Origin: Cytobacillus pseudoceanisediminis
GTDB taxonomy: Bacteria > Bacillota > Bacilli > Bacillales > Cytobacillaceae
DNA: 64,000 nucleotides
Assembly (NCBI RefSeq): GCF_023516215.1
Contig: NZ_CP097349.1
Coordinates: 3,162,001 to 3,226,000, forward strand
Direction of reading: 5' to 3'
Shown here: one piece after another, positions 1-9,141 of the stretch
How the letters are laid out: each line of letters begins with the position of its first letter
How positions within the stretch are numbered: the stretch's first letter is position 1
The notes under the pieces: generated by a model
Told to the model about the DNA's origin: nothing
Database searches by the model: none
What the model saw: only the letters and a program-made list of their open reading frames with translations
Position numbers and translations under genes: made by a program

Positions 1-2
1 AG

Positions 3-80
3 TCACCTTCTCACCCGCACGGTATAAAAGTGAGACTCGAAGATGGACAGGTTGGCCGGGTAAAACAAATTTTACGTTAA
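3..80 (+). CDS. ywbE: C-terminal end of a YwbE-like (DUF2196) protein, cut by window edge
   Basis: Only the last 25 codons are inside the window. The reading frame starting at base 3 ends in TAA at 78-80 and contains HPHGIKVRLEDGQVGRVKQI, which I recognise as the conserved tail of the small YwbE/DUF2196 family (about 65 residues, function unknown). No start is visible. The end lies 48 bases before the start of the histidine kinase on the same strand, with no strong terminator between them. Confidence 0.6.
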   Translation, partial: SPSHPHGIKVRLEDGQVGRVKQILR

Positions 81-128
81 TAGGGACAGTTCCCTTACAC
101 TAGATTTGGTTATACTGGGAGGAGACTA

Positions 129-1382
129 TTGGTTACACTGATCAAGCCTTTACTGGTAAACATTACAATACTTTTTTCATTTACGTTTAACGGGAATTTG
201 TTTTTTCCATATCAGACAAAGACCCCTCTTACCCTTAAACAAAAATTGATTTACGGACTTCTCGGCTCATTCGGAGCACTTTTATGCATGTTTTATCCTA
301 TTGAAACGCTGGGGGAAACCCATTTTGATTTGCGCATGGTCGCCATCATGATCGTGACGCTGTATACAGGATGGCTTCCCGGCTCTATTGTGATGCTGAG
401 TACCGTCATTACCCGCTATTTAATAGGCGGACAGTTCATTTATATTGGAATTTTGGTTTCCATTCTGGCATTTGTGATTACCCTTTCCCTAAGACGAGTG
501 TTTCTTAATTCCAGCCATCGGGTAGTGACTGGTTCTTTTATTCTGTTCTTTTATTTTTACTTATATATATCCATCATTGCCACAGCCGTCATTTTTCTTG
601 ATACATTCTTTTACCTGACTTACTTCGTTGCGTTTTACCTGACATTTATTGCACTTATTTTTGTCATCGAAAATCTTTTCAAAACGAATAAACAGATCAG
701 TGAAATGATGTATATGGATAAGCTGACAATGGTCGGCCAGCTGGCAGCTTCCATCGCACATGAAATCAGAAATCCTTTATCCACTGTGAGGGGCTTCATT
801 CAATATTTGAGCCAGGATACGTCGGATGAGAGCTTAAAAAAGTTCTCCCCGCTCATTATTGAGGAATTGGATCGTACAAACAGCATCATTACAAACTATT
901 TAAAAGTCTCAAAGCCCGAGCAGTTCCATCTGGCTAATGTCCCCCTGCATGACGTGATTCAGGATTGCGTACTGCTCATGAGACCCCTTGCTTCTTATGC
1001 CAATGTGGTGATTGAATACGCGGATAAAGGGCCTTTTTATGTGCAGGGAGATGAACACCACCTAAAACAGGCCATCATGAATGTGATCAAGAATGGTATA
1101 GAATCAGTCCCGGAAAAGGGAAGGATTCAAATTTTCACCTCTGCTGATTATTTTCACAACACGGTTGAAATAACCATTTCAGACAACGGCCGGGGCATGA
1201 CATCCGAGCAATTAGAGAATATCGGACTGCCTTTTTATACAACAAAGACGAAGGGAACTGGACTTGGCAGCATGGTTACGAACAAAATCATCCGTGAAAT
1301 GCAAGGAACGATAGAATATGACAGCGATATTGGCAAGGGAACGACAGTGAAAATCATACTGCCCCTGCTGAAGAGTGAATAA
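129..1382 (+). CDS. KinB-like membrane sensor histidine kinase
   Basis: A 417-residue sensor kinase. Residues 1-185 are strongly hydrophobic with about six membrane segments and resemble the 5TM-5TMR_LYT sensor domain of KinB/LytS proteins. A HisKA domain follows, with the phospho-acceptor His near residue 211 in AHEIRNPL, then a HATPase_c domain with the N box (VIKNGIESV, about 320) and the G box (GTGLGS, about 376). In Bacillus, kinases of this build feed the Spo0F/Spo0A phosphorelay; that role is inferred. The TTG start is supported by GGGAGGAG at 117-124. No response regulator is adjacent, as usual for sporulation kinases. A second kinase of the same design lies at 16176-17434. Confidence 0.85.
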   Translation: MVTLIKPLLVNITILFSFTFNGNLFFPYQTKTPLTLKQKLIYGLLGSFGALLCMFYPIETLGETHFDLRMVAIMIVTLYTGWLPGSIVMLSTVITRYLIGGQFIYIGILVSILAFVITLSLRRVFLNSSHRVVTGSFILFFYFYLYISIIATAVIFLDTFFYLTYFVAFYLTFIALIFVIENLFKTNKQISEMMYMDKLTMVGQLAASIAHEIRNPLSTVRGFIQYLSQDTSDESLKKFSPLIIEELDRTNSIITNYLKVSKPEQFHLANVPLHDVIQDCVLLMRPLASYANVVIEYADKGPFYVQGDEHHLKQAIMNVIKNGIESVPEKGRIQIFTSADYFHNTVEITISDNGRGMTSEQLENIGLPFYTTKTKGTGLGSMVTNKIIREMQGTIEYDSDIGKGTTVKIILPLLKSE

Positions 1383-1399
1383 GGAAAGAAAAATTGCCA

Positions 1400-1430
1400 A
1401 AAAAAGAGTGCCTGAGTGCACTCTTTTGCT
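1400..1430. terminator. Bidirectional intrinsic terminator
   Basis: The inverted repeat AAGAGTGC (1404-1411) / GCACTCTT (1418-1425) is flanked by an A run on the left and TTTT on the right, so it can serve both the kinase (+) and the convergent exonuclease gene (-). Confidence 0.75.
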
Positions 1431-1440
1431 GTATTGCCTT

Positions 1441-2049
1441 TTAACCAAGCCGGCCCTGCATCGCAGGCTGGTATTTTCTCATCGGACCTTTTGCCAGAAC
1501 ATCACGCATATAGAAATCCCCGGCAGGATTTGTTTTTTTCAGCAGTTCTAAGAGGTATGTAATATCATCCATAGCCCTATGCGTCTGGCTTTCTGCAATC
1601 TGATGGGACTGAAGGAGCGTCAGCAGCTTGCTGTCTGTAAAACCATATTCCTTCCATGGGACACTTCTCATTGTGCAATACCATTTTAATTCGTTGATGT
1701 CTTCAGGATACATCCGGTATAAAAAGCTGCGGTCAAAGGATGCATTATGAGCGAAAACGGAATCGGCATGAAAGAAATATTTTTTTATTTTGATATCATC
1801 AAAGCATTTACCGCTGACAGCTTCATAAGGAATTCCGTGAACTCTAAAAGCGCGGCTGTAATTGTTTTTGGCCGATTTGCTTATGGGCTCCCGCAGGAAT
1901 GCAGCTTTATCCTTAATATCAAGGATCTCCCCTGTATCCGCACGGTAGGAAAACAGCTTTAATGCCAGTTCGATGATTTCATCGGAATTTGGTCCAAGTC
2001 CCGTCGTCTCCACATCCAGCAGCAGCCCCATCTTTTCCTGGTTTCTCAT
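1441..2049 (-). CDS. DnaQ-like 3'-5' exonuclease (DEDD family)
   Basis: This 202-residue protein has the three exonuclease motifs of the DnaQ/RNase T fold: Exo I DVETTG near residue 12, Exo II HNASFD in the middle, and Exo III HRAMDD near residue 160, with the His of the DEDDh subclass. It is a stand-alone exonuclease with no polymerase or helicase part. It would hydrolyse nucleotides from 3' ends of DNA or RNA using two metal ions held by the acidic residues. The ATG is preceded by GAGGAGG. It is transcribed alone and faces the kinase across a shared terminator. The natural substrate cannot be told from sequence. Confidence 0.88.
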   Translation of the reverse strand: MRNQEKMGLLLDVETTGLGPNSDEIIELALKLFSYRADTGEILDIKDKAAFLREPISKSAKNNYSRAFRVHGIPYEAVSGKCFDDIKIKKYFFHADSVFAHNASFDRSFLYRMYPEDINELKWYCTMRSVPWKEYGFTDSKLLTLLQSHQIAESQTHRAMDDITYLLELLKKTNPAGDFYMRDVLAKGPMRKYQPAMQGRLG

Positions 2050-2119
2050 TGCCAGCCTCCTCTATTCATTTTAAATTAAGCATATAATAGAGGAGTGCTG
2101 AATGCCAGCGGAACCGCTC

Positions 2120-2344
2120 TTAGATCTTTTTATCGTTCTTTAATCGGTCCACATAGTCGGCATGATAATTCTGATGCATATATTCCCGGTTTTTCATGGA
2201 ATAGAAATATCCTGTGGAAAGAGACAGAAATGCGAACAGAAACCCTACCCCAAAGCCGAAGGTATGATAGCCCATAACAATGCTGACAACGGTAGTGAGC
2301 AAAAGTACCAGCAATATATAAAATAAAATATTTTTGCTTTTCAA
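2120..2344 (-). CDS. Small two-helix membrane protein, function unknown
   Basis: I place the start at the TTG at 2344, because GGGGAGGA lies seven bases upstream; the longer open frame back to 2482 would run into the promoter and start of the divergent gene. The 74-residue product begins with a short basic stretch (KSK), then two hydrophobic helices separated by MGYHTFGFG, and ends in a charged tail (HADYVDRLKNDKK) that probably lies in the cytoplasm. I do not recognise the family. Confidence 0.65.
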   Translation of the reverse strand: MKSKNILFYILLVLLLTTVVSIVMGYHTFGFGVGFLFAFLSLSTGYFYSMKNREYMHQNYHADYVDRLKNDKKI

Positions 2345-2458
2345 GGATGTTCCTCCCCTTATTTCAATACATTTTTTAAAAGATACTGTCTTATTATTAT
2401 ACCAAATACGAAACAAAACGGCGGTTTTCTCCGTAAGAATAGTAAGGAGGTTTTTCCC

Positions 2459-3202
2459 ATGATCGGACTTGTCATTACACAAATTGCCGTGATCGCGCTC
2501 TTCCTGATTCTCGGGTGGGCTGTAAGATTCAAAAAGGCTTACTGGCTCATTTCCGGATTCGCATCGCGGCCCGAAGAAGAGAAAGAATCATTAATAGAAA
2601 ACAGGTATCCGCAAAAAATCGGAAGCCTGCTTATAGGCACCGCTATCGGAATGCTGGTGCTCCTGCCTCTCTCGTTTACCGAATTCAGATTCGCAGCCGA
2701 AGCGCAATTCGGCTTCATGCTGGTCATATTGCTTGGCGGACTCGTCTACTTATCCAGATATGAAGTGCCGGCCAAAAGAAAACGCAGTTATATAATTGCC
2801 AGCATTCTCTTCATTGTAACGTTTGGCCCTATCGTTTATCTGACCGTCTCCAGTCATAAAGGCTATGAAATGGCATTAGAGGAGGATTCATTTGAAATCT
2901 CCGGGATGTACGGAGATAAGTGGGATTATCGGGATATTCAGTCCGTACAATTATTGGAGGAGATGCCTGAAGTAACCTGGAAACAAAATGGTATCGGCCT
3001 CCCTACTCTTGCACAGGGACATTTCAAAGTGACTGGCTATGGCAGCAGCCTATTATTCATCCAAAAAGAGCATACGCCCATTCTATACATTGAGGTCAAA
3101 GATGAGCAGATATTTGTTAACAGCAAAGATTCCTCAGAAACTCAGATCTGGTATGAGGAGCTCAAAAAAGAAGCGGAAAAACAAACGAAGCCGCCGGCAT
3201 AA
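2459..3202 (+). CDS. DUF3784-like membrane protein with C-terminal PH-like domain
   Basis: The 247-residue protein opens with a membrane helix followed by GWAVRFKKAYWLISGF and a glutamate-rich segment, the signature of DUF3784 membrane proteins. Two or three more helices follow (about residues 50-135). The last 110 residues look soluble and beta-rich (WDYRDIQSVQLLEEMP), resembling a bacterial PH-like domain. The ATG is preceded by AAGGAGG. It is divergent from the small membrane protein gene and 84 bases upstream of the exchanger gene. Function unknown. Confidence 0.7.
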   Translation: MIGLVITQIAVIALFLILGWAVRFKKAYWLISGFASRPEEEKESLIENRYPQKIGSLLIGTAIGMLVLLPLSFTEFRFAAEAQFGFMLVILLGGLVYLSRYEVPAKRKRSYIIASILFIVTFGPIVYLTVSSHKGYEMALEEDSFEISGMYGDKWDYRDIQSVQLLEEMPEVTWKQNGIGLPTLAQGHFKVTGYGSSLLFIQKEHTPILYIEVKDEQIFVNSKDSSETQIWYEELKKEAEKQTKPPA

Positions 3203-3286
3203 CATTCCGGTGACTTTTAGTTGAAGATTTACTAAATTCAATCCATAATTGGATAATCATAGTAATTATAGGAGGTGCTTCGAAAA

Positions 3287-4242
3287 GTGTCATATTTACT
3301 TCTGATCATAGGATTTGCCCTTTTAATAGCAGGGGCAAACTTCTTTGTGGATGGCGCTTCAAAAATTGCCGGGTTTCTCAAGATTTCTCCGCTGCTGGTC
3401 GGGCTGACAATCGTTGCGTTTGGAACAAGTTCGCCTGAAGCCACAGTCAGCATTCTGGCAGCGCTCGATGGCAATGCCGATGTGGCTATCGGGAATGTCG
3501 TCGGCAGTAATATTTTTAACATCACACTGGTTGTCGGCATTACCGCCATGATTTTTCCCCTGAAAGTGGAGAGCACCACCATCCGCAAGGAGATTCCATT
3601 CACTTTGCTTGCCACTGCCGCACTTATGATTTTCATTAGTGATACATATCTGGACTCAATCGGCAGCAATGTGGTTTCACGCAGTGATGGCCTTGTTTTG
3701 CTGCTGATTTTTGCTGTATTCATGTACTATTTATTTGAAGTGGCCCGGGAAAGCCGAAGCAGTAACCATGCTGATCCTATAAAAACAAGCGCTGGACAAT
3801 GGACGAAGCAAAGCCTTTTGACGATTGCCGGATTGGCTGCCATTATTTTTGGCGGTGATTTGGTAGTCAGAAGCAGTACAGAGATTGCTTACTCTTTGGG
3901 AATGAGTGAAACATTGGTTGGCTTAACGATTGTTGCCATCGGAACCTCTCTGCCGGAACTGGTGACCTCTGTCGCCGCAGCCATAAAAAAGAAAGTGAAA
4001 TCGCTCTTGGAAATATTGTTGGGAGCAATATCTTTAACATCCTGTTTGTCCTCGGGGCTTCAGCCGCCATATCACCGCTCCCTGTGGACCCTAAGATATT
4101 CGTCGATATTACGATATTAATTTTAATCACATTTGTGCTCCTCATCTTCTCAAGAAGCCATTATGCTGTAGGAAAATATGAGGGCGGCTTTCTCGCAGCC
4201 TCTTACATTATGTATTTGATTTATATCATTATGAGGAATTAA
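3287..4242 (+). CDS. Calcium/sodium:cation exchanger (CaCA family), frameshifted
   Basis: Two homologous halves each carry the alpha-repeat of the CaCA antiporter family: GLTIVAFGTSSPEATVS near residue 40 and GLTIVAIGTSLPELVTS near residue 215, whose acidic residues bind the exchanged ion. The frame breaks at the A6 run 3985-3990; adding one A restores ALGNIVGSNIFNILFVLG and a normal C-terminus ending at the TAA at 4240-4242, giving about 318 residues and ten or so membrane helices. The start is GTG 3287, with AGGAGGTG nine bases upstream; an earlier in-frame GTG at 3275 lies inside that ribosome binding site. It probably extrudes Ca2+ in exchange for Na+ or H+. Confidence 0.85.
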
Positions 4243-4248
4243 TGCCCG

Positions 4249-4278
4249 CGCCGGTCCAATTGGGCCGGCGTTTCTTTT
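4249..4278 (+). terminator. Intrinsic terminator of the exchanger gene
   Basis: A nine-pair GC-rich stem (4249-4257 with 4262-4270, loop AATT) is followed by TTTCTTTT. The T-tract overlaps the 3' end of the convergent MFS gene. Confidence 0.85.
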
Positions 4279-5500
4279 AAGAGGAGGTAGTTTCTGAAAA
4301 ATACTGCTGCTTCCCCGGCTTCAGCAGCTGCCGGCAGACATAAAGAGCAAGGATTAAATTCAGGACTGCTAAAATGACAATCGTATAACGGAGCGGAAAC
4401 AGATCTCCGAGAACACCGATTCCAAAGAGCAGGATAATCTGAGCAAAGCTTTGGATGACACCGATCACACTTGTCATTCTGCCCATAATTTCCACAGGCA
4501 CATTATTCTGATAAAAGGTTTGGTATCCCGCACTTGAGAAAGCATTAAAAATGCCCAGTACAGTGAATCCCATGACCACCAGCATAAAGGAGTCTGCCAA
4601 TGCATAAATCAGATAACCCGCTGCGGTCAAAAGCATGCCATAGCCCATGAGCTGTTTGATGCTAAGCATTCTTGAAACGATGGTGATAAAGAGAGCTCCC
4701 AGCGCAAAACCAATTCCACTGATGCTGACAAGGAAACTATAATCCGCTTCTGTCAGCCCCACAACATCCTGGATAAACACAACTTCTTGGGAATCCATTG
4801 CGAGCGAGAACAAACCGAATGCCAGAAAACACCCGTAAACAGAAATGATAAAAACCTCTCTCCCGGCAAACATGATAACCTGCTTCCAATCATCCCGGAG
4901 CGTTTCATAGGCTGATGTTTGTACAGAAGGGGACTTTAAATCTTTATCCATATCTGGAAGCACCCAGATGATGACAGCTGAAAAGACAAAGGAAGCCGCA
5001 TTTAAATAGATGGCAGTTTCGATGGTTCCAATCAGAAATAATCCGCCTGCGATGGCTGGCCCCACGATAAAAGCGCCTGAGGTAACAAGACTGTTGATGG
5101 AGTTGAACCTTTTTCTGGTTTCAATTGGAACCAGCTTGGCTATATACGTTGCGGAAGCCGGCATAAATAGAGCCTTCGCCATACTGATTAGAAAGAGGAC
5201 TGCATAAATGAAGCCAATGCTTCCGAGAAATGGTATCAGAGCTACACCCATGGCTCTGGCCAGGTCCGTCCAAATCATTATGCTCTTTTTATTTTTCCGA
5301 TCTATCAAGCCTCCGCTCCATGAATTAGTTAAAACGGAAGTGACTGGACCTATGATCCATAATCCTGCTACAGCAGCTGCTGATCCGGTCATGTCATAGA
5401 CAATCAAATTAATAGCAATCAGGTAAATAAAATCTCCCAGCCTGGATATTCCAATCCCTGTCAGCAGAAAGGACGCCATTTTCCAATTAAATATTTTCAT
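4277..5500 (-). CDS. MFS efflux transporter (MFS_3/enterobactin-exporter-like)
   Basis: A 407-residue protein with twelve predicted membrane helices. The loop between helices 2 and 3 carries NSWSGGLIDRKNKKSIMIW, the DRxxRK-type signature of the major facilitator superfamily. Overall it resembles the MFS_3 subgroup that includes macrolide and siderophore exporters; the substrate is unknown. AAAGGTGATCT precedes the ATG. It is a single-gene unit, convergent with the exchanger. Confidence 0.82.
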   Translation of the reverse strand: MKIFNWKMASFLLTGIGISRLGDFIYLIAINLIVYDMTGSAAAVAGLWIIGPVTSVLTNSWSGGLIDRKNKKSIMIWTDLARAMGVALIPFLGSIGFIYAVLFLISMAKALFMPASATYIAKLVPIETRKRFNSINSLVTSGAFIVGPAIAGGLFLIGTIETAIYLNAASFVFSAVIIWVLPDMDKDLKSPSVQTSAYETLRDDWKQVIMFAGREVFIISVYGCFLAFGLFSLAMDSQEVVFIQDVVGLTEADYSFLVSISGIGFALGALFITIVSRMLSIKQLMGYGMLLTAAGYLIYALADSFMLVVMGFTVLGIFNAFSSAGYQTFYQNNVPVEIMGRMTSVIGVIQSFAQIILLFGIGVLGDLFPLRYTIVILAVLNLILALYVCRQLLKPGKQQYFSETTSS

Positions 5501-5547
5501 AGATCACCTTTATGTATTTATAATATTCCTAATTATCACTATATCAT

Positions 5548-5580
5548 AAAAAAAGCCCTGGAGAAGAATCTCCAGAGTGC
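5548..5580 (-). terminator. Intrinsic terminator of the heme-copper reductase operon
   Basis: On the minus strand CTGGAGA (5575-5569) pairs with TCTCCAG (5564-5558), followed by GGC and a run of seven T. It follows the subunit I gene. Confidence 0.8.
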
Positions 5581-5636
5581 CTATTTCTCAGCCAGCTGCT
5601 GATTTTTTTGGTAAGGAACCTGACTGCCAACATATC

Positions 5637-7050
5637 TTAACCCGGAAAAAATCTTGCGGTGAAGATGATTGCGGCCAGAACGATAAAGATTCCGCTGACT
5701 GCGCCTACCTGGTCGGACAGCACCCATTGCGGCAGGTGTTCTGACCATCTTCTTGGTGCACTGATTCCGCCTGCATAAAGGAAAGAGCCCACAAGTCCCA
5801 TAAAAAACAAAATAGAGAGCAATGGTGAACGTATCGATTCCCCTGTGCTCCTGATTGCCTTCGGTCTTATTAAAATAATACATAAACCCAATAATCATGG
5901 CGACTACACCCATTCCCATATACGTATGGAAATGGCCCGGAACCCATTTCGTGTTATGCATCACATGATTGACGACAATGGTGGCATCAATGATAGCCGG
6001 GATTGCTCCTGCCACCCATCCGAACATGGAAAGGAAAAACAGGCTTGATGCAAAGTCCCATTTCATCCGCGAGCGGTAGACAATCATCAGCGCTCCGTAG
6101 GCTGTAACGACCATAACGGGCAAGCCGTTTGCATAGGAAAACACCTGCCCGATGATGAGCATCCATTTTGGCACCGCAAAGTCCATCAGTAAATGGTGCG
6201 TATAGATCATTAAGGTAAAGAGTGTCGAGCAGTTCCACGCAATTAAAAAAACCTTGTTAGCTTTCCACGGTCGTTTTGTATATTCTGAGAGGACCTCATA
6301 GACGGCAATAACAGCCATATAGATGGTGCAATTGGCAAAGATATGGCCGAACGCATACGTAAGATGCTTGGCAAGCAGGGGGTCCATCGTGACGGCCGGG
6401 TTGATAATATTTACGAGGGATGCCGCCAGCACCGTGGCTCCTGCCAGCAGTGCAGTCGAATTGGTTATAATGACCATGGCAGTCGCCACGACAGCAGCAG
6501 GCGGACCATATCCTTTTTTCCCCCTGAAAATGATATCCCATCCGAGTGCCTTTCCAAGGCCCCCATAAACTGCTGTCAGTCTCGCAGCCAGGTACATGTA
6601 AAGAATTAAAAAACCAAAGCCAAGAACCAGCATGCCCGATAAGAAGAATACCGCACCTGCCGCCCCATACATTTTGGCTGACTGAGCAGGAAGCGGATAT
6701 AAAAATGTCCAGCCATCGGAAAAGTCAAAGACAAAAATGGCGATGAGAACCATCGAGACTCCGGTTAAAAAAAGGACAAAGTTTACAATGAGGATGGCAG
6801 GGTTCAGTTTTACGTATTTAGACAGGAAGTACCATAAGATGGCCGTTCCTCCCAATGCAGCGATGCCGACCATGCCTGTTCCGTGCGCAGTCATGATTTT
6901 ATAAAACCACTGCGGCGTGATGCTGATCATTTCACCCTGATTCATCAGCATAATAACACCAAAGATCATCATAAGAATTAAGACAAGTGAAGTTACAGCC
7001 AGATGCCAGACCACTGTTTTCCTGGCTAATGGGTGAATCGCTTCATTCAT
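5637..7050 (-). CDS. Heme-copper oxidoreductase subunit I (cytochrome oxidase / NO reductase superfamily), frameshifted
   Basis: About 470 residues with some twelve helices. Likely metal ligands are seen: a His in MTAHGTGM (low-spin heme), GHIFAN (first CuB His), YTHHLL (two CuB His) and WVPGHFHTYMG (both heme His). In oxygen-reducing A and B family enzymes the first CuB His starts an HPxVY motif whose Tyr is cross-linked; here that site reads HIFAN, with Asn at the Tyr position, so a nitric oxide reductase of the sNOR/NorY type is a real alternative to ba3 oxidase. The frame breaks at the A6 run 5802-5807 (one base too many or two too few); the other frame gives GLVGSFLYAGGISAPRRW and ends at 5637. 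Start ATG 7050 overlaps the subunit II gene by eight bases. Confidence 0.8.
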
Positions 7051-7594
7051 CAGAAGCTCCCCCTTCCGGTTCGACAACAATTTCTTTAACCATCACATGA
7101 TGTCCGGCTGAACAGTATTCAAGGCATAATATTTGATAAGTTCCAGGTTCTTTAAAAGTATAATAAACTGTATTCGTATATCCAGGCATTGCCTGAGTTT
7201 GTGCAACAAGCTCCATATTCTCATTGTATAAGCCAAAACCATGGGTAACATCCGAAGCCGTCACATCAAATTGGACCTTGTCCCCTGCTTTAAATGTTTC
7301 CTCACTCATCTCCCACGCATATTGTATTCCAGTTACCTTCACTACTTTCCCTTCATTTAAGCCTTCCGCTTCGGCCTGATTGCTGTCGTACGGCAGCCTG
7401 CCAAGCGTCATAACAGTGGCAAAAGCCATAATGGCAATTAGCCCGAGAAAATAGAATTTCCTGATTTTATATCCTTTTTCCTGGATGGTGCTATACTCTC
7501 CGCTGCGCTTGGATTCTCCGTAGACAAACGCAAATGCCAGCGCCAGCAGGAACACAAAGAAAACAGTCGCATACATGGCGATTTGCTGATACAT
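7043..7594 (-). CDS. Subunit II with CuA cupredoxin domain, partner of subunit I
   Basis: The 183-residue protein has one N-terminal membrane helix (residues 5-25), a second hydrophobic stretch, and a C-terminal cupredoxin domain exposed outside. The binuclear CuA site is intact: CLEYCSAGHHVM gives C-x3-C-x3-H-x2-M, and the other His is in THGFGLY. It should take electrons from cytochrome c and pass them to subunit I. The start ATG 7594 follows GGAGGGGTAGGA; a longer frame to 7630 has no better site. No subunit III, heme O/A synthase or Sco gene is next to it, so the operon has only two genes. Confidence 0.88.
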   Translation of the reverse strand: MYQQIAMYATVFFVFLLALAFAFVYGESKRSGEYSTIQEKGYKIRKFYFLGLIAIMAFATVMTLGRLPYDSNQAEAEGLNEGKVVKVTGIQYAWEMSEETFKAGDKVQFDVTASDVTHGFGLYNENMELVAQTQAMPGYTNTVYYTFKEPGTYQILCLEYCSAGHHVMVKEIVVEPEGGASDE

Positions 7595-7706
7595 TCCTAC
7601 CCCTCCAATAAAATTTTCAAATCCCCCCAAACTTTATTTTATGGAAGCTCATTATTTAATTCGGTGATATATGTCCTATTTGACGATTTTTTTGAAATAT
7701 TCCAGC

Positions 7707-7731
7707 AAAAAAAATGCCCTGGATCAGGACA
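7707..7731 (-). terminator. Intrinsic terminator overlapping the end of the GNAT gene
   Basis: On the minus strand TGTCCTG-ATC-CAGGGCA (7731-7715) forms a seven-pair stem followed by eight T. The TGA of the GNAT gene lies inside the stem. Confidence 0.75.
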
Positions 7732-8522
7732 TTTCCTTTTCTATCGTGTACATCATCCAAAAACCGATATCTTCAAACCCAATGCGTTTATAGATGGTGC
7801 CGGCAGCCGGATTATCATAAAACAGACATAGTTCTTTATGCTCCGAAAGAAGCTGGCGGCAGAGCTTGACCATGCATTGGGTGGCATAGCCTTTCTTTTT
7901 GTAATTACGATCTGTTGCGACGCCGACGACCATGGCAGAAAGGGAATTTTCGGCTGCAGTTGAAGCGGTGCTGACCATTTTTCCCTCCTCCGTAATAAAA
8001 AGAACGGGATGAGCCATCCTTTAGACCCCTGCGTTTTCGTTCAACAGTAATGGCTGAATCGCTGAATTCAGGAATGCTGTTCAGAAGCTCCACCAGCTGT
8101 TCAGCATCTTCAGGGCCAGCCTGGCAAACTGCTGATGCATCAATACCTTCGTCCATTATTTCCACGCACTTTGCATAATAAGTTTCCCGTTTTCTTTTTA
8201 TGCGATTTGAAAGATGAGGTTCAATTTTTGCAGTTACAGCTTTTAGGCCAGACATCATCCCAAGATTCGGATCCCCGAGCATGATTTCCGCAAACCCCCT
8301 GGCATCAAAATCTCCTGCTGCAAAGGGGATGTAATTTTCTTCATATTTTAATAATACTGCGATTAAATTTCCGCTTTCATCGAACTCTCCCCACACCTTT
8401 TGGAATTCCTGCTCATAGCCGTATGCTTCAATATCTCCAATAATAAACAGATTCTCAGCCGGCTGCTGCTTTAAAAAGCTGAAGCAAATTTCATCGTCTA
8501 GTTCAGTTAGCCTTCTGATCAT
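7724..8522 (-). CDS. GNAT-family N-acetyltransferase, frameshifted
   Basis: The N-terminal part (8522 to about 8020) starts MIRRLTELDD and carries the first half of a two-lobed GNAT protein. The C-terminal part, in another frame from about 8017 to 7724, carries the acetyl-CoA binding motif (VVGVATDRNYKKKGYATQ) and the typical end FYDNPAAGTIYKRIGF. Joining them around 8010-8022 gives about 265 residues, normal for two-lobed acyltransferases of this kind. The acceptor substrate is unknown. The start overlaps the end of the DinB gene by 20 bases, so the two are probably co-transcribed. Confidence 0.75.
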
Positions 8523-9000
8523 TTTCCATTCCCCTTATTTGATTCAAGTTCCTTCCTATCAGATTTGCTGATATCGGCGTTAGATTCATCTCTCTTGCCC
8601 ATACAGACAGCTGGCCGATATGATGGATTTCATGGGCAATGACATGATTCAGGATATCTCCCTTTTTATATTGCCTCTCCATCCATGGCGGTGTAACAAA
8701 CTCATTATATGGAACCGGCCATTCCTCCTGAAAAAAACTTTCTAATTCCATGCGGTATTCTTCAGAAAGTGCCCTTACTTTTTCCAGTTCATCATAGTCG
8801 GAAAACAGGGGGTCTTTCACTTCCTTGCCCTGAATGGCACAAATCCAGCTGTATTCTACATCCACGATATGAAAAAGGGTTTCCAGAATGCCCCCAACTC
8901 CTCCAGTCCGATTGGCATTCAGCTCTTCGGCTGAGAGCTGGCGGCACCATTCAAACCACTCATCGCGCACTTGCCAGTTATAGCGAAATAATGTCAGCAT
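8503..9000 (-). CDS. DinB-family protein
   Basis: A 165-residue four-helix-bundle protein of the DinB/YfiT type. The metal triad is visible: His in ETLFHIVDVEYSW near residue 48 and the two His of HVIAHEIHHIGQLS near residues 122-126. Such proteins are often thiol-dependent transferases using bacillithiol, but individual functions are mostly unknown. The ATG follows AAGGAGG. It heads a two-gene unit with the GNAT protein. Confidence 0.85.
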   Translation of the reverse strand: MLTLFRYNWQVRDEWFEWCRQLSAEELNANRTGGVGGILETLFHIVDVEYSWICAIQGKEVKDPLFSDYDELEKVRALSEEYRMELESFFQEEWPVPYNEFVTPPWMERQYKKGDILNHVIAHEIHHIGQLSVWAREMNLTPISANLIGRNLNQIRGMENDQKAN

Positions 9001-9141
9001 ATTCTCTTACCTCCTTGTCCAGATACCTATGGAATTTCGTCAGCATATGGTAATTTCCTGCAAATTTCTTTTTCCTCCGCATAATTACTTGCCATATATT
9101 TAATCCTAATGGAAGCGGTATTAGAAGAAAGGAGATTGTAT

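Noticed and set aside
84..112. AGGGACAGTTCCCT as a terminator of ywbE
   Set aside because: The stem is short and no T run follows; it may be part of a common Bacillaceae repeat, but I cannot support it from one copy.
3238..3723. 161-codon minus-strand frame opposite the exchanger gene
   Set aside because: Antisense to a clearly conserved CaCA protein; no ribosome binding site.
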